The notes: a model not told the origin generated them from the letters alone. 64,000 nt of DNA from Epiperipatus broadwayi (GCA_028023455.1 JAQFVV010006208.1:11738984-11802983); one strand, 5' to 3'. Shown: positions 32,925-45,251, numbered from the stretch's first letter. Translations and numbers: made by a program.

Positions 32925-33955
32925 GACATATATAATTATACCGTGCTCTATGAGATTTAGTACAGTAGAAATATGACGGATTCGAAAGCTAAAAGTTTCC
33001 TGATCGAAACTCAACCCGTCATTCGATGTTCGAACATTACATGACCCTCGAGCACGATTATTTTTAGTTTCTATTTATTGTTTTTTTAAGCGATATTATC
33101 TGAACAAATTGTCAAGTGCAAAACATTTAAATAATCTAGAACAAACGTAGTTTGATCGGCATAGTGTGTAACACACACACACACAGGTCCAGATGCATTC
33201 TAGACAATCTCCCTCTACAAAAAAAAAATGCATAAGTTCATTTCCTTTCATGAAGTATTTAATCGATAAAAGGCAAAATAACTCTTGTCTAAATAGTTCT
33301 GGTGAATTTCAATTTACACAATTTTATTTAACAGATCTCAAATTACCATCTCAATTCAGTCAAAAAAAAATAGCAAGCAGATGGAACTTTCAAAGACTTT
33401 TAAATCTTAAAAAAGCACTCTTGTTGGTTAATACATTACAAATCTTTTGAAAACCAAACCTCTAAAACAGATTTTTATAAATAAAAATGTGTTACAGTTG
33501 TTGACATAATTAATACAATTAATTAACTATGTAAAACAAATTGCGATAGCGGCAGTTAAAAATATATATATACATAATTACAAGTATGTATATCAAATAA
33601 TTATTATTAAATATAAAAACAATCGAATAATGAATTGCTTCGGAAGTGACGTATTGAGTTTTGAGTTAGGAACATATAGTTCTTGACTTGCCACTTTATA
33701 GTTGTGTCAAACTGCACAGTTACGATATGGCTAATTCCTGATTTATGTTACGTAAAAAGAAAATGTTATTAGTTGTTGAAATAAAATTCGTGTTTATACG
33801 TCACCTTCTTAACTAACTGCTGGTCAATCTCACCTTTCACTTTCGATCTTTTCAACTATTATATCATAATAGTTTCAGAATAATTTTATCATTATCTGTG
33901 CTTCAAATATTTATTTATTATCCATAAAATGTTTGGGCGGTAAAGTGACATTCGT
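32925..33955. other. Region with short palindrome, no gene recognised
   Basis: 32940-33070 contains CGTGCTCTATGAG and CTCGAGCACG in inverted order, plus AAGTTTCCTGATCGAAACT, a compact palindrome of unknown type. An 85-codon frame (33193-33450) is low-complexity and lysine/serine-rich, with no domain. The rest is AT-rich. Confidence 0.4.
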
Positions 33956-33959
33956 ACAC

Positions 33960-34275
33960 GAGGGTTTTGAACGTTCCATCACCAGATTTTCAATGAAATC
34001 GACGGTTGAAGGGTTGTGAGTTGGAGTAGTTTGAAGCCTGACCATTAACGTATGAAGATTGGCTATCTTAATATAAAGCTGAGCACTGATTGTATATATG
34101 TGTGGAGATAGTAATCTGGGCCAATTGATAATTGCTGGTTTAGCATGAAATACGTCTATTGGTGATTATTTATATTTTCAATATGCGTGTAATCAGGTGG
34201 GTCAGCAATATGAGATGGCATGGAAAGTTGAGGGTTGTGTGAAAGTCTGAGTTCGAATCTCTTATATATAAAGTA
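33960..34275 (+). mobile_element. Family B hammerhead repeat, decayed full-length unit
   Basis: Long-form family B from TTCCATCACCAGATTTTCAA (33974) to GAAAGTCTGAGTTCGAATCT (34240-34259). The ribozyme region (34117-34160) has core UUGAUAA instead of CUGAUGA, so it is dead. The terminus retains a good B-box-like GAGTTCGAATC. Confidence 0.8.
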
Positions 34276-34384
34276 ATAAACTGAAACAACAATTTCCCTA
34301 TTAATTAGATAAACAGATTTTCTAATTTTTTTTAAAACTGGAAATCAGACCAAAAATCTTCATGTTTTCTTGAATGTTTGAATT

Positions 34385-35060
34385 GTATTTATATATTGGA
34401 AGTCCATTTCCATCATCGAATATTAAGTATTGAAGGTCTTTAGAAAAAATTTACTTTATTTAAATATTCCAATTACATTCAAGTGTTAGCAATAGCATTC
34501 AGTTTAGTAAATGCACAACCTTTCAAGAATATTATTCTCCTCTCTTCAGGTGTTTCTGGCTCGACCAGTGACAGTAATAGCATGGGAATCAAACTTGGGC
34601 CTTCAGATTCTTGAATATTGAATTTTAAAGTAATGCTCTAACCAACTGAGCCATTCTGCCAAAGGCGACTGTCAGTAGAAATTTCATATACTTATCTATT
34701 AAGTTCCTCCTAATTTCTTCACTTTTTCCAAAGAGCAAAGTTGATTAGTGGTTCCCGTACATTATGTATAGTTACATGAGATTAATTTATTTGTTTATTT
34801 GCCATTGTCTGTTGCTTAGAGTGTTACCTCAAAATTCAAGAATCTAAGGGTCCAGGCTTGATTCCCTTGCTAGCACTGTCACTAGTCAGGACAATTGAAG
34901 ACAAGAGGAGAATAATATCCCTCGAAACATTGTGCATATAGTAACCCGTGAGCTTATACTAACAGTTGAATATAATTGAAATATTTAAATAAAGTTAAAT
35001 TTTTCTAAGACATTCCACACTCAATATTAGATGATGGAAATAGTCTAATATATAAATACA
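34385..35060. mobile_element. Family F palindrome with tRNA-like arm
   Basis: The left arm (about 34400-34670) contains, on the minus strand, a tRNA-like sequence (A box TGGCTCAGTTGG at 34643-34654; B-box-like GTTTGATTCCC near 34584-34594) and a hammerhead-like CCUGAAGAGAGG block. The right arm (about 34810-35050) repeats it in plus orientation with CCCTCGAAACATTGTGC. The TTTAAATAAAGTTAAATTTT tail is shared with 14.8 and 37.3 kb. Confidence 0.65.
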
Positions 35061-35590
35061 ATAAGAATCTTCATTTCTTGAATACACTATGCCCACACTA
35101 GACTACACAGTAAAATGCAAAGTATATAATGAAAGATCAGATATAAACTGACTAAATATCATCTTGTCATTTGTGGTATTTTCAAAAGTGTCAGCTATTA
35201 CTGCAATTCAAAACCTCCATGTTTTTCCTATTCTACTTCACCAGAGTTGCGTTTTTTATCCATATGGAGTTGAAAAAATATTAGACATTGATTTTAAATA
35301 TGCTACATATTCTTATATGTAAAGTTATTTTCCAGATTTCATATTATAATTTCTTCTAGTATCAGACAGTGATGAATCTTGTGACAACTGTGTCATTTGT
35401 TGTTCATGAATGATCCAAAAATAAATTTATTTACAATTGCTATATCTTAATCACCATGTTTATAATCAGCTATGGTCCTTGCCATTATGAACTTTACTTT
35501 TTTTTTTTCATGGTATACCAGGACGAAATATTTTAACTCAAACCAATATTATAATGACTAATATAGTTTGTTTATCATTGATAAAAAATC
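35060..35590. other. AT-rich region, no gene recognised
   Basis: No frame or repeat supported. Confidence 0.4.
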
Positions 35591-35599
35591 AAGTCAGAT

Positions 35600-36060
35600 G
35601 ACATTTGTTTATCATGTAATCATCACTTCTTATACTTACACAATCTGTTAATAACAATAGCAAGCTTTCTACACAGGTGTGCTACCAGTACAATCCATAG
35701 TAATCAATGAATGCAAGAAGGTCTGTGGATAAAATTTCTTTGTAATGCCTACTCATCCAATGACCCCAGATTGGTTTCTAGCCTGTGGCTTTCATCAGTG
35801 AGAAACCTTGAGTCTAAGAACACTACACTTAGATCTTATGATCTAATCCAACCCTCCAGCAGGCTTCTGAGATCTAAGTGCTGTGCTTTCAAATCCAAGG
35901 CTCATCACTGATGAAAATCACAAGCTAGATATCAGTTTGGGGGTATTGGATGAGTAGGCACTAGATAGGGATTTTATGAATAAATCTTCTTGCATCCATT
36001 GATTACTAAGGCTTGCATTGGGTGGCAATATGGAATGGAGAACTTGCTACTGTTAGTTTG
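35600..36060. mobile_element. Family A hammerhead repeat, decayed palindrome
   Basis: Two opposed decayed ribozymes: minus at about 35760-35805 (CUGAUGAAAGCCACAGGC, but stem III is altered to CCAAUC) and plus at about 35903-35945 (CUGAUGAAAAUCACAAGC with GAUA replacing GAAA). Outer arms are diverged. Confidence 0.7.
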
Positions 36061-36339
36061 TTTATATATTTTCAACATTTAAGAGTTTGAACTCAGCCAT
36101 CACCTTGACTAGCTATACATATTTATAGACTGAAGTGGTTCTAATAAATATTTGAAGGTGTAACACATCCTCCTATTAAGTCCATAAACATATTTGAGTT
36201 CAGTTCACATGAACCTTTGTTATTGTTTGTTTATTAATTTTCTTTCAGGATAATTTTTCACTATCTTCAAACCACTTACTATAAGATTTAATAATATGAA
36301 ATATATAAATGTTATGACATTTAACCCAGAAAAGGTAGA

Positions 36340-37165
36340 CATGTTTATAAATTGTAACTTTTATTCATGCAAAGCATGCTTTTAATACATTAAATAATCA
36401 TGTCTAGCCAATATCAATACAGACTACTTTCGATCTTATGACTTCATCAGGGAGGAGCTTTGTATTCTGGATCAGTGCAGCTGAAATTTTAGTATGTAAT
36501 GCATATTTCTTTCAGCACTTATCTTCTATCTCTCTGTTATATTATCAAGCAGGCAGCTCAAGCAATAAAATATACAACTATTTCAATCTAAGCCAACTTG
36601 TTTGCATAATCATGTAGATCTAAAAACACTTTAGTTTTTATATATTGTGGCATTCTTAATTTTTTCCAAAATTATGTGCACTTCTATTCTGTGACCAGGA
36701 ATTGACATAAACTGAGAAATGTATCACCTGACTCCATCACGATTTTAACTTACATATTGTTGTTATAGCAACATTATTTTCATCATCTCTGTGCCACTTA
36801 CTATAAACTTTAGTATGAAAGTTATCAAAAAACTAAGGATACTATAATATACAGAAACTGAACTGGGTTTATATCTATATGTTTATGCAAGCAAGTAGAC
36901 TTAGATTGAAAATTTTTGTGATGTTTTTAGAGCTTGATAGTATAACAAAGGGGTAAAAGATAGGTGCTGGAAGAAAGGCATATTAGACGCTCAAGATCCA
37001 AGTGCATTGGTCCAAGATCCAAAGCTATTCACTGATGGAAGCCATAAGTTTAAAACTAGTTTGGGGACATTGGATAGAACAGTACAGAATAGGGATTTAA
37101 TAAGTGCTAATGTCTGGCATCTACCATTAATTACTAAAGCTTATTGTAAATGACATGGTGAAAAT
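36340..37165. mobile_element. Divergent relative of family A, long palindrome
   Basis: Inverted arms around 36500-36630 and 36870-36990 (AGCACTTATCTTCTATCTC / GAGA...AAAGATAGGTGCT). The minus strand near 36425-36460 keeps CUGAUGA...GAAA followed by GUAGUC. The plus strand near 37036-37070 keeps CUGAUGGAAGCCAUAAG...AAACUAGUUUGGGG. Stems no longer pair fully. Confidence 0.6.
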
Positions 37166-38535
37166 TTATGCTTCTGTAACTGCAATAAATAAACTAGTCA
37201 TGTGACAGAGTATATGCACTAACTGTTATATATTACTAACAGTTAGTGCATATACTAACCTGTTTGCTGTGATATTACTAACAGTTGAATGCATTTCGAA
37301 TATTTAAATAAAATTAAACTTTTCTAAAGACATTCAACACACATATTAGTCCAATATAAAAATACAGCTAATATATGCTAGCAAATTAGCTTGGTCCTAA
37401 ACTGAATATAATATTCAATTAATTAATTAATTCTCAGGTTTTTGACTAAATCAATCTTAACCATTCAATTTAAAAGATGTACAGATTCAAAGTTTATTGT
37501 GTTATTCTAGGTATGATGAAGTAAAAGGGATTTTATTGTATATCACCCTACCCTACTAATTTGTATTTCGAATAGCAATAGTAATAATAAATGGTGCAAA
37601 TAAATTTAATAAATGAATATATAATTTAATAACTTGGAATAATGACCTTTTATTTCAATCATATGTAAAGATAATGATTTCATTAACAACAGATATATTT
37701 AGATATAACAATTGCTTTATTATAAATAACAAATATATACACAAAATTATAAATGAATAGTAAAATTACTTTAATAATAAAAATGTTATAACAATGTTAA
37801 TAAATATTATTGTTTGTTCTCTGTAACTATGTTAATCTTGGGTTATTATTATGTGTGTGATTCTAAGGTGTTGCAAAGACAAGACATTCTATTGGAAAGG
37901 GTTGAATAATATTAAGTCAAAATCTAATCTTACTTACAAGAGGATAAGAATGTTTTATAATGCTCTTAATTATCTTTGTCACAATAATTAATAAATAAAC
38001 AACACCATTCTATAAGAGCTGGCTAGGTCCTTAACTCTTTTGGAGCAGGCAAAATTATTTACTTAGTATTCCTAACAATGTCATACAAATACATAGCTTC
38101 ATTAATTATGATTCATATCTTTTACTAGAATGACTTGCTATGCCTCTTATATGTAAAGTATAAATAATTATTTAGGAGCATACTTCAACTAACAAATATG
38201 ATTTTTTTATTAATACGATAATACTGTTTTATTGCATTGTTTAACATTTATCAAATTACACAAATCTCCTAGGCATTATACAGATAAATATTTCTTGAAG
38301 ATTTAATCATCTATCCACAATTTTTAGCTACCTATTAATCTGTGACTAAATTCAAGACTAATAAAACAAAGTAAGTTAAATGTTAATGGATTTACAGAAG
38401 ATTATAAGTTAGTTCAATGAAATGCAACCTGTCTCCATTACAAAAAATGTAAATTATATATATTACACTCACTGCCAATGTCATTAAATAATAATATATG
38501 GTTATTACCTGCAACTTAATATGTCAGAATTATTA
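37165..38535. other. AT-rich region with a family F tail
   Basis: 37225-37380 carries a family F tail (CATATACTAACCTGTTTGC, TTTAAATAAAATTAAAC). The remainder is AT-rich, without genes or recognised elements. Confidence 0.45.
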
Positions 38536-38539
38536 ACAA

Positions 38540-38720
38540 AGGCAAATCTCTCCTTACAGTAGTGCTACCCAATGCCAACCAGAGTAATCAATGGATGCTA
38601 GAGGCTTGTGCATCCATTGATTACTCTGGTTGGCACTGGGTGGCACTACTGTATGGAGAGTTTTGTATTTGTTAATAACAGATGTGCTAGCATAAGAAAT
38701 GGTGATCATGTGATGTCAGA
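38540..38720. mobile_element. Family A mini-palindrome without ribozyme
   Basis: Only the outer arms remain (CTTACAGTAGTGCTACCC ... GGCACTACTGTATGGAG), joined at GGCTTGTGCATCCATTG. An internal deletion has removed the ribozyme. Confidence 0.8.
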
Positions 38721-38724
38721 ATTA

Positions 38725-39414
38725 TCTTGAGAACTTTATTATTTATTTATTACTACACCGATAATAACTATAAACTAAATAATTCAACAATTATCAACAG
38801 AATTTATTGAGTAAATCATCAAATATGTAATCCTACTTTCATGAATGGTTTAAAATATCATGTGAAAGTATTTACACTTTTGTAGAATAACTTAATATAA
38901 GTATTAAACATTAAATTAGAAGCACACGGTAGTCTATTCCATGGATTTAAATTCATAGTAACACAATATAATGATTTTAAAATATTTAATAAAGCACATT
39001 TAGTAATCCTACTTCAGATTGCACAATTATTACATTAATATAATAATGTCTGCTTATCAATTTATGATATTTATCATATTGAACTATGGCATTCATAAAT
39101 GTAAATCCATTATTGAAGAACTGATACTGAAGTATAATTTTATGCAAAGAGAATGATTTAATTCTTTAGAAAGAATTTGTAGATTAATATCCTTATGATG
39201 GAAATTTATCATATAGTTTAAAAGACAGTAGATTATTAATCTTTTGATTTAAAAACACAATTTATTTTTCTATAGTCCAGGTCATTTTAATAACTTATAA
39301 GACCTAACAAATAAATAACAATCCATAGAATGAGCTAACTTTATCAATCTTCATTAAAAAAAAAACAATTTCTTCAAAGCTGCAAACTTATATGTTGATT
39401 TAAATTCATAAACC
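38725..39414. other. AT-rich region, no gene recognised
   Basis: No frame or repeat supported. Confidence 0.4.
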
Positions 39415-39940
39415 AATTTCTTATGCTAGCACATAACTGTTATTAAAACAGGCAAAACTCTCCATACAGTAGTGCCACTCAGTGCCAACCAGAGTAATCA
39501 ATGGATGCCAGAAGGCTTGTGCATAAAATCCCCATATAGTGCCTACTCATCCAATATCCCCAGACTAGTTTCTGGCTTGTGGCCTTCGTCAGTGAGGAGC
39601 TCTGGATCGGAGAGCACTGCACCTAGATCTTAGGATCTAATGCAACCCTCCAGCTTTTGAGCTTAGATTGAAAATATTATTGTATTATCAATTTTATTCT
39701 CATGGTTTTGTAGTTAAGTAGAGATAAAAGGTGGCTGCTGGAGGGTTGCATTAGATCCTAAGATCTAGGTGCAGTGCTCTCAGATCCAGAGCTCCTCACT
39801 GGCAAAGGCCACAAGCCAGAAACTAGTCTGGGGATATTGGATGAGTAGGCACTAGATGGGGATTTTATGCACAAGCCTTCTGGCATCCCTTGATTACTCT
39901 GGTTGGCACTACTGTGTGGAGAGTTTTGCCTGATTTAATT
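39415..39940. mobile_element. Family A hammerhead repeat, near-complete palindrome
   Basis: Left half minus-strand and right half plus-strand, with long matching arms (GCAACCCTCCAGC / GCTGGAGGGTTGC). The left ribozyme (39557-39599) is intact. The right one (39790-39832) has core CUGGCAA and is dead. The spacer holds a TTTTGAGCTTAGATTG block that is also the tail of other family A units (49.0, 63.4 kb). Confidence 0.85.
39557..39599 (-). ncRNA. Hammerhead ribozyme, type I (family A)
   Basis: Minus strand: UCCUCA, CUGACGA (39592-39586), A-GGC-CACAA-GCC-A, GAAA (39572-39569), CUAGUC (39568-39563), UGGGGA. Stem I six pairs with one wobble, palindromic ACUAGU stem III, GUC triplet. Predicted cut between 39563 and 39562. 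Confidence 0.78.
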
Positions 39941-39944
39941 TCAC

Positions 39945-40460
39945 ATTGTATGAAATTTTAACTTTCATTCACCCAGAGAGAGGTAATCAATATATTCTCC
40001 AAGCAAGTTACTTCCATTTTTAAAAAGAAGAGACAAATGATTGATCGATTCATAAGCAATTTTTCAAAATTCCATTAATAATTGAAGATAGTAAATTAGT
40101 TAATATTTGATGATAATCCTTGTTGTTGTTTGTTGTAGTTTATCTAGTTAGTTCAAGGAGAAAACACATTTTGTCAGTGAAGCAAAATACCCAGAGTGAA
40201 TTTGTCTACCTCACCATTCTGGAGAAGATAATAAAAATGGCTATTTTAAAATTTAATTTGACAAAATCATGGATGCACTATAGTTTAACAGCGACATTGA
40301 ATTTTGCCAAGAGATCATATTTATAGTCTCTGGTCAGCTAGTATCTTAATTCATTACCATTACCCACAACTCCTTACTTTTTTTTTAAGTTTTTATGGGT
40401 AAAATGTGTTCTGTTGCTATAGTAATACTAAAAAGCAGTCGATCATAAAAGTCTGAGTTT
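39945..40460. other. AT-rich region, no gene recognised
   Basis: A 68-codon frame (40120-40326) shows no domain. Confidence 0.4.
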
Positions 40461-40463
40461 ATT

Positions 40464-40593
40464 CAAAGTGTGTAACTTTTTTTTTCATGTGTCAAAGCAT
40501 CGGCCAAGAAGCAAACCCACAAACTCAGGACAACTGCTTGTAAGGCTGCTGTGCTGACCACTCGACCACCAACGCTTGACCAAAGTGTGTAAC
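40464..40593 (-). mobile_element. tRNA-derived SINE, copy 5, with perfect 13-bp target duplication
   Basis: Body 40477-40580 on the minus strand: GTCAAGCGTTGGTGGTCGAG head, A box around 40560-40571, B-box region GTGGGTTTGCTTC (40507-40519), GGCCGATGCTTTGACACATG tail and poly(A). The direct repeat CAAAGTGTGTAAC flanks it at 40464-40476 and 40581-40593, proving retrotransposition as a unit. Confidence 0.9.
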
Positions 40594-40594
40594 A

Positions 40595-41030
40595 TTGAAA
40601 CAATGATTAAAATGAAAAAAACCTAATATTATAACTTTAATATTATCCCTTAATTTGAATTAGGTTAAGTTTTAAATGTACAAACATTGCAAGCACTTAC
40701 GCATATACTTTTAAATGAACTGTTACATCTACAATTTTAGCTAAATATAATCTCAATAGTATAATTATTATAATATAATTATTGTAGAACTGTTTCAAAT
40801 ATTACATTTTATTATATTTGCTTAAGTATATCCTATTTTATATACTTTTTATAGTATCAATTTTATGAGTGTGTGTTTTCTGTTTGTACATAAAAAATTT
40901 TCAATGGCATTTTTCAAAAAAAAATTATTATAATTTTCACAGACACATGTATTTATATCCACATTGACCAGTAAAATATGCTCAAAAGACATTTTAAAAT
41001 ATTTTCCATAAATTTTATTCTAAACCAGCA
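40595..41030. other. AT-rich region, no gene recognised
   Basis: No frame or repeat supported. Confidence 0.4.
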
Positions 41031-41345
41031 AGCATCACATGATCACATCTCCAATACTAGCACATAATTGTTTATAAACAAAGCAAAACAAAACTCCATA
41101 TAGTAGTGCCACTTGTGCTAAACAGAGTAATCAATGGATGCCAGAAGTCTTGCGCATAAAACCCCTATCTAATGCATACTCTTTGACGAAGGCCACAAGC
41201 CAGAAACTAGTCTGGGGATATTGGATGAGTAGGTTAGATAGGGGTTTTATGCACAAGCCTTCTGGCATCCATTGATTACTCTGTTTAGCACAGGTGGCAC
41301 TACTATATGGAGTTTTGTTTTTGCTTTGCTTTGTTCATAAATTTT
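41030..41345. mobile_element. Family A hammerhead repeat, shortened palindrome
   Basis: Arms CATATAGTAGTGCCAC (41096-41111) and GTGGCACTACTATATG (41287-41302). The plus-strand ribozyme region (41187-41222) starts UUGACGA (C3 changed to U), has AGGCCACAAGCCA and GAAACUAGUC intact, but has lost its stem I 5' strand. Confidence 0.75.
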
Positions 41346-41484
41346 ATTCTCTTAGATAGTACTATGAGAGACTTTTAAATTTCATTTGTGATCATATTAC
41401 CTGCTATATGACAAATAATAGTGGTGGATTTACTGAATGTACTATTTTTTAGAATGTACTCATTTTTAGAGCTGTGACACAGAG

Positions 41485-41680
41485 CATGTATTAGACCTGC
41501 TGGGCCTGTTGACATTTGTATCAACCACCTCCTGATAACTTTGGAGATGTTGCCAAAAGAGTCATGTACACATCATTTTTTTTTTTTTTAAGAGTCATGC
41601 TCACATCATTTTGGTGATGTCACAAAGTCATCAGTGGATTGATATGAATGTCAACAGGTTCAGTAGGGTCTCTCTAATAT
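41485..41680. repeat. Small MITE-like palindrome
   Basis: AGACCTGCTGGGCCTGTTGAC (41491 on) pairs with GTCAACAGGTTCAGTAGGGTCT (to about 41671). A second pair, TCATGTACACATCA / TCATGCTCACATCA, is direct. About 190 bp, non-coding. Confidence 0.6.
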
Positions 41681-41761
41681 CAAAGTACCCAATTTTCCAT
41701 AAAAGATGATGAAATACTTAATTGTAAATTATTAGAGAAAAAAAAATATAATTAATAATAA

Positions 41762-42045
41762 ATTTGGCTGAACGTTTTCGAGGAACCGTGCCTCATACTC
41801 ATCGCCTTCGTGAAAATGTACTTAATATATGTAAATGAGAATATTCAAATGAATTACTGTTACATAGCCCATTTTTTCGAGATGTCGAAGCACGTGTCTC
41901 TTCTGTTGATTGCATGGATGTCTCTGTTAATGTAGAATGCCTCCTTTATTTTTCTCCTGTAGTCATTTGGTTCTGAGCATAAAATAACGGGGTTAGTGGG
42001 AATGAAATTGTGCCCTGATTGTTTACAATTAAGTATTTTTATTAT
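41762..42045 (-). mobile_element. Penelope-like element, 3' end with intact terminal frame
   Basis: The minus strand is open for at least 60 codons, ending at a TAA (41862-41860). It reads KQSGHNFIPTNPVILCSE, then PNDYRRKIKEAFYINRD and INRRDTCFDISKKWAM. This fits the end of the GIY-YIG endonuclease region of Penelope-like elements (GHNF, R-KIKEA, N-R motifs). Downstream, 41773-41815, is the conserved block with a GAGG-CACGGUU-CCUC hairpin followed by GAAAACGUU, also present at 0.25 and 7.78 kb. No reverse transcriptase lies upstream in the window. This is the least decayed Penelope trace here. Confidence 0.7.
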
Positions 42046-42299
42046 TACAAATAAGGAGAAATTAAAACCACGTTTATTAAAAGATGATGATGGTCATGAT
42101 GATGATATGACTGCTACTTCTACTTTTAAAATATATTTTATTAGCAATTTATCTAGGGTTACATTTGTATTTTAACAGGCAATTTTGAAATAAGTACAAT
42201 AAAAGTGAGTTGTACAAATTGTAAAAGATTACAAGATAAGTAATATGAGAAAAAAAAAACATTAGGACATAAGATATTGATTATATACATAGATGGATG

Positions 42300-42300
42300 A

Positions 42301-42347
<47 letters not shown>

Positions 42348-42366
42348 TATTATTATTATTATTATT
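42300..42366. repeat. (TTA)n microsatellite
   Basis: About 22 TTA units with a single ACT interruption near 42342. Confidence 0.95.
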
Positions 42367-42644
42367 AAAAAATATAGAATTTTTATTCAGAAATTTGGTT
42401 AAAACATATGATAACAGTTAAACATAGAATATATTACATGATAATCAGGGGGATAAAAGTTCACTATTGATATCTTGCTTGACACCAGCTAAAAGGACTA
42501 ATATGAAGCATATCAGCAAGGAACCGGTCCGGAATAGTATCCTGTTGATAGGTGACAACGCTTGCGTGTCCTATATAGTTCAATGATAAATCTGATCCTT
42601 TGTCCATGCTCTGCATGATCACATTGACCCTTCATATTGGAGGC

Positions 42645-42891
<247 letters not shown>

Positions 42892-42959
42892 AATAAAAAT
42901 AAAATGATTTATTTATATTATTATTATTATTATTTCACTGAGATTGTATAAATGAAATT

Positions 42960-43900
42960 AAACAACCAGAACAAGAAAAAAAATCATATTAATCCATAGG
43001 TCACAGTATAATTAGACTCTATGTAGCTGCAAATATGTCTGCAGGTGCTAAGGCCTAATCTCTGAGTTTAATTTTGCCTAATTTGTTAATGAAGAGTGAT
43101 CTTTGAGTTTTCTAGATGTGGAGTTGAAATAAAACTGACATCTGAGGAATCAAAGGGTAAAGAGGAGGATTTTGATAGAGGGAAACAGATGTCTTTGGAT
43201 GCTGTTAATGGGTATCTTAAGAGAGGCAATATGAGAATTTATAATAGAAGCTATTAGTATCCTGTATGGTTAAAGTGCCTTACATGGAAGTAAGAAGTGG
43301 TCTATGGATTCTTTATCTTTATGGCAAAGATGGAAATCAGCATCAATTTAGCAAATGACATTTTGTGAGATAAAAAAATTATTGGTTGGGAGGCTTTAAC
43401 ATTGATTTTTATAAGAAAGTGAAGATATTTAGGCTCTATACCAGAATTTAAATTTCTGAATGATTTGCTTGTTAGTAAGTGTAATTAAACTGTGGTGTGA
43501 AAGTAGCCTCTACCATATTGGCATGCTTATATGCTTCCCATTATGTAATTTTCCCAGAGGCAATATTTTGATTTGTATTGAGGTTTCAATTAGATAATTT
43601 AAAAATTTGTTTTTACAGGGTGAGGGTATATCTATAGGTACTATGGACAATAATTTCTTTATGATAGGGAAAAATTGCTATTAATTTTACTATCGTATGA
43701 TCTTTGTAAATGATATATGGCTATGTAGTGCATTGATAGTTCATTGTGGCTTGCAGGTGTTTGCATCAATTTGATTCCCATAGCCACTGTTGTCCTACCC
43801 CATATGAGTTTTGTACATAATGAGTTGATTTTCTTTTTAAAAAATGTATTTTATTATAGGCATGTAATATGTGATTTTGGGAAAGATGAGTATGTTTAAT
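42960..43900 (-). mobile_element. Degenerate LINE C-terminus (L1/Jockey-type layout, uncertain)
   Basis: Minus strand, about 43800-43740: INSLCTKLIWGRTTVAMGIK, resembling the W-G...VAW region downstream of reverse transcriptase in many LINEs. About 43350-43280: DADFHLCHKDKESIDHFLLP then CKAL, a C-xC-E-H-C pattern like the zf-RVT motif. Several frameshifts. The rest of the element is not recognisable. Confidence 0.5.
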
Positions 43901-44990
43901 GCTATTTCCAAACTATATCACACAGTTTCTTTTCTCAGACATATATTGCCTTATTTAAAATTTGAAATCTAGAACTGAATCCTATGCAAGATTGGATTGT
44001 CTTTGGTTAATACAGTGTCACCTGCTATTAAACATATGACTCAGGCCATTAACTTCCCACCTTTGAGGTTTTTGATTTTTGCAAATGAGTTACATAAGAG
44101 AATTGGTTACTCGGCATCTACTGCATATGACAGCTCAGTAATTAGAGCTTTGAAAAATATCTTTAAATTAGCATGTGAATCAATTAAAGAATATCTGGTA
44201 ATTAAAAAAGAAAAAACATAACTTTTTAGATTGCATACTTATTCAAGCCATTATATTTACTGAAACTTAGGTCACCCCTCTTCAATCAGCATGCCTTTGC
44301 AGTGCAAGAGCAGGTTAACATGCCAAAATGTTATTACTATCTGTTTATACATATAATTAGCAAATTATAGGATAGAGTAATATTTGATTTCTCCCCACAT
44401 TTGTTTGGAGATTCACAGAATGAATTAGTATTTATATCTCATAAATTCATTCAAAAACTTACTCCAATGCCAGATTCATATCACTCTCCCCAATATTCAA
44501 AGAATTCAGTTCTGTGACCTTTCTCCTTCCCTTCAAATAAATATGCCTACTGTGAGATATATTTCTCTATCCCTCCATACATCAATAACAAACAACTCTG
44601 AAAAATTATAGACATTGGTCACTAGAGCCAAAGTATTTTGCCAACCTACCAAAACAAACTTCAAAATCCTGCCTACCCTACATTTTGTTAGGTTTAAAAG
44701 AAACCATTTAAATGCTGACGATTTATTTGTGCTGTATCATAAGATAGCAGAAACTGAGCATCACACTTACTATATCTGTCTTAATCTAAACAATGGCCAC
44801 AATCCTTATCCTAACAGTATTAAAAAACAATAACTTCAATATTAATCTTATCCTTATTATATCAATGCCAGAATAGATCATCATTTCCAAATGGAAAACA
44901 GATGTAAACACGTATTCAACACCCGATCACTAATATGTCTAAACTTAAGCCTATAATATGATATAAATACTTTTAAAAACAATAATAACA
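43900..44990. other. Region without recognised genes
   Basis: Frames at 43997-44221 and 44615-44833 are open, slightly less AT-rich than average and have no identifiable domain. They may be further decay products of the neighbouring LINE. Confidence 0.35.
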
Positions 44991-45110
44991 AAAAAAAAAG
45001 GAAAATCTATCATAAACAATGAGCATTGCCAATTGCTCAACAAACTTTGTGATTAATGCTTAGCCAGAGAAAGCATTTAAAATATCTCTGACAGCCCCCC
45101 CCCTCTCCAA

Positions 45111-45153
45111 ACTTCTAACCATGGTTTCATGCTTTGGCACGCCTCAGAGAAGC
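45111..45153 (-). ncRNA. Hammerhead ribozyme, decayed core (family C)
   Basis: Minus strand: stem I ACUUCU-type strand and AGAAGU pair perfectly, with changes relative to 22580-22622 on both sides (compensatory). Stem III ACCAUGGU is retained and the triplet is GUU. However the core is CUGAGGC (A9 changed to C), and stem II has one wobble. Probably inactive. Confidence 0.65.
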
Positions 45154-45208
45154 ACTAGGGTAGCTTCAGACACTAAATCTAAAAATACCAACCCAAAGCT
45201 ACCCTAGT

Positions 45209-45251
45209 GCCTCTCTGATGAGTGCCAAAGCACGAAACCATAGTCAGAGGT
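45209..45251 (+). ncRNA. Hammerhead ribozyme, type I (family C)
   Basis: Core CUGAUGA (45215-45221), stem II GUGC-CAAA-GCAC (45222-45233), GAAA (45234-45237), CCAUAGUC (45238-45245), AGAGGU. Stem I is GCCUCU with AGAGGU: five Watson-Crick pairs plus one wobble. Stem III has one mismatch in the palindrome. GUC triplet, cut between 45245 and 45246. Confidence 0.8.

Noticed and set aside
44615-44833. Frame with NADDLFVLYHKI as a reverse transcriptase motif
   Set aside because: Only an isolated ADD triplet; none of the flanking reverse transcriptase motifs are present.
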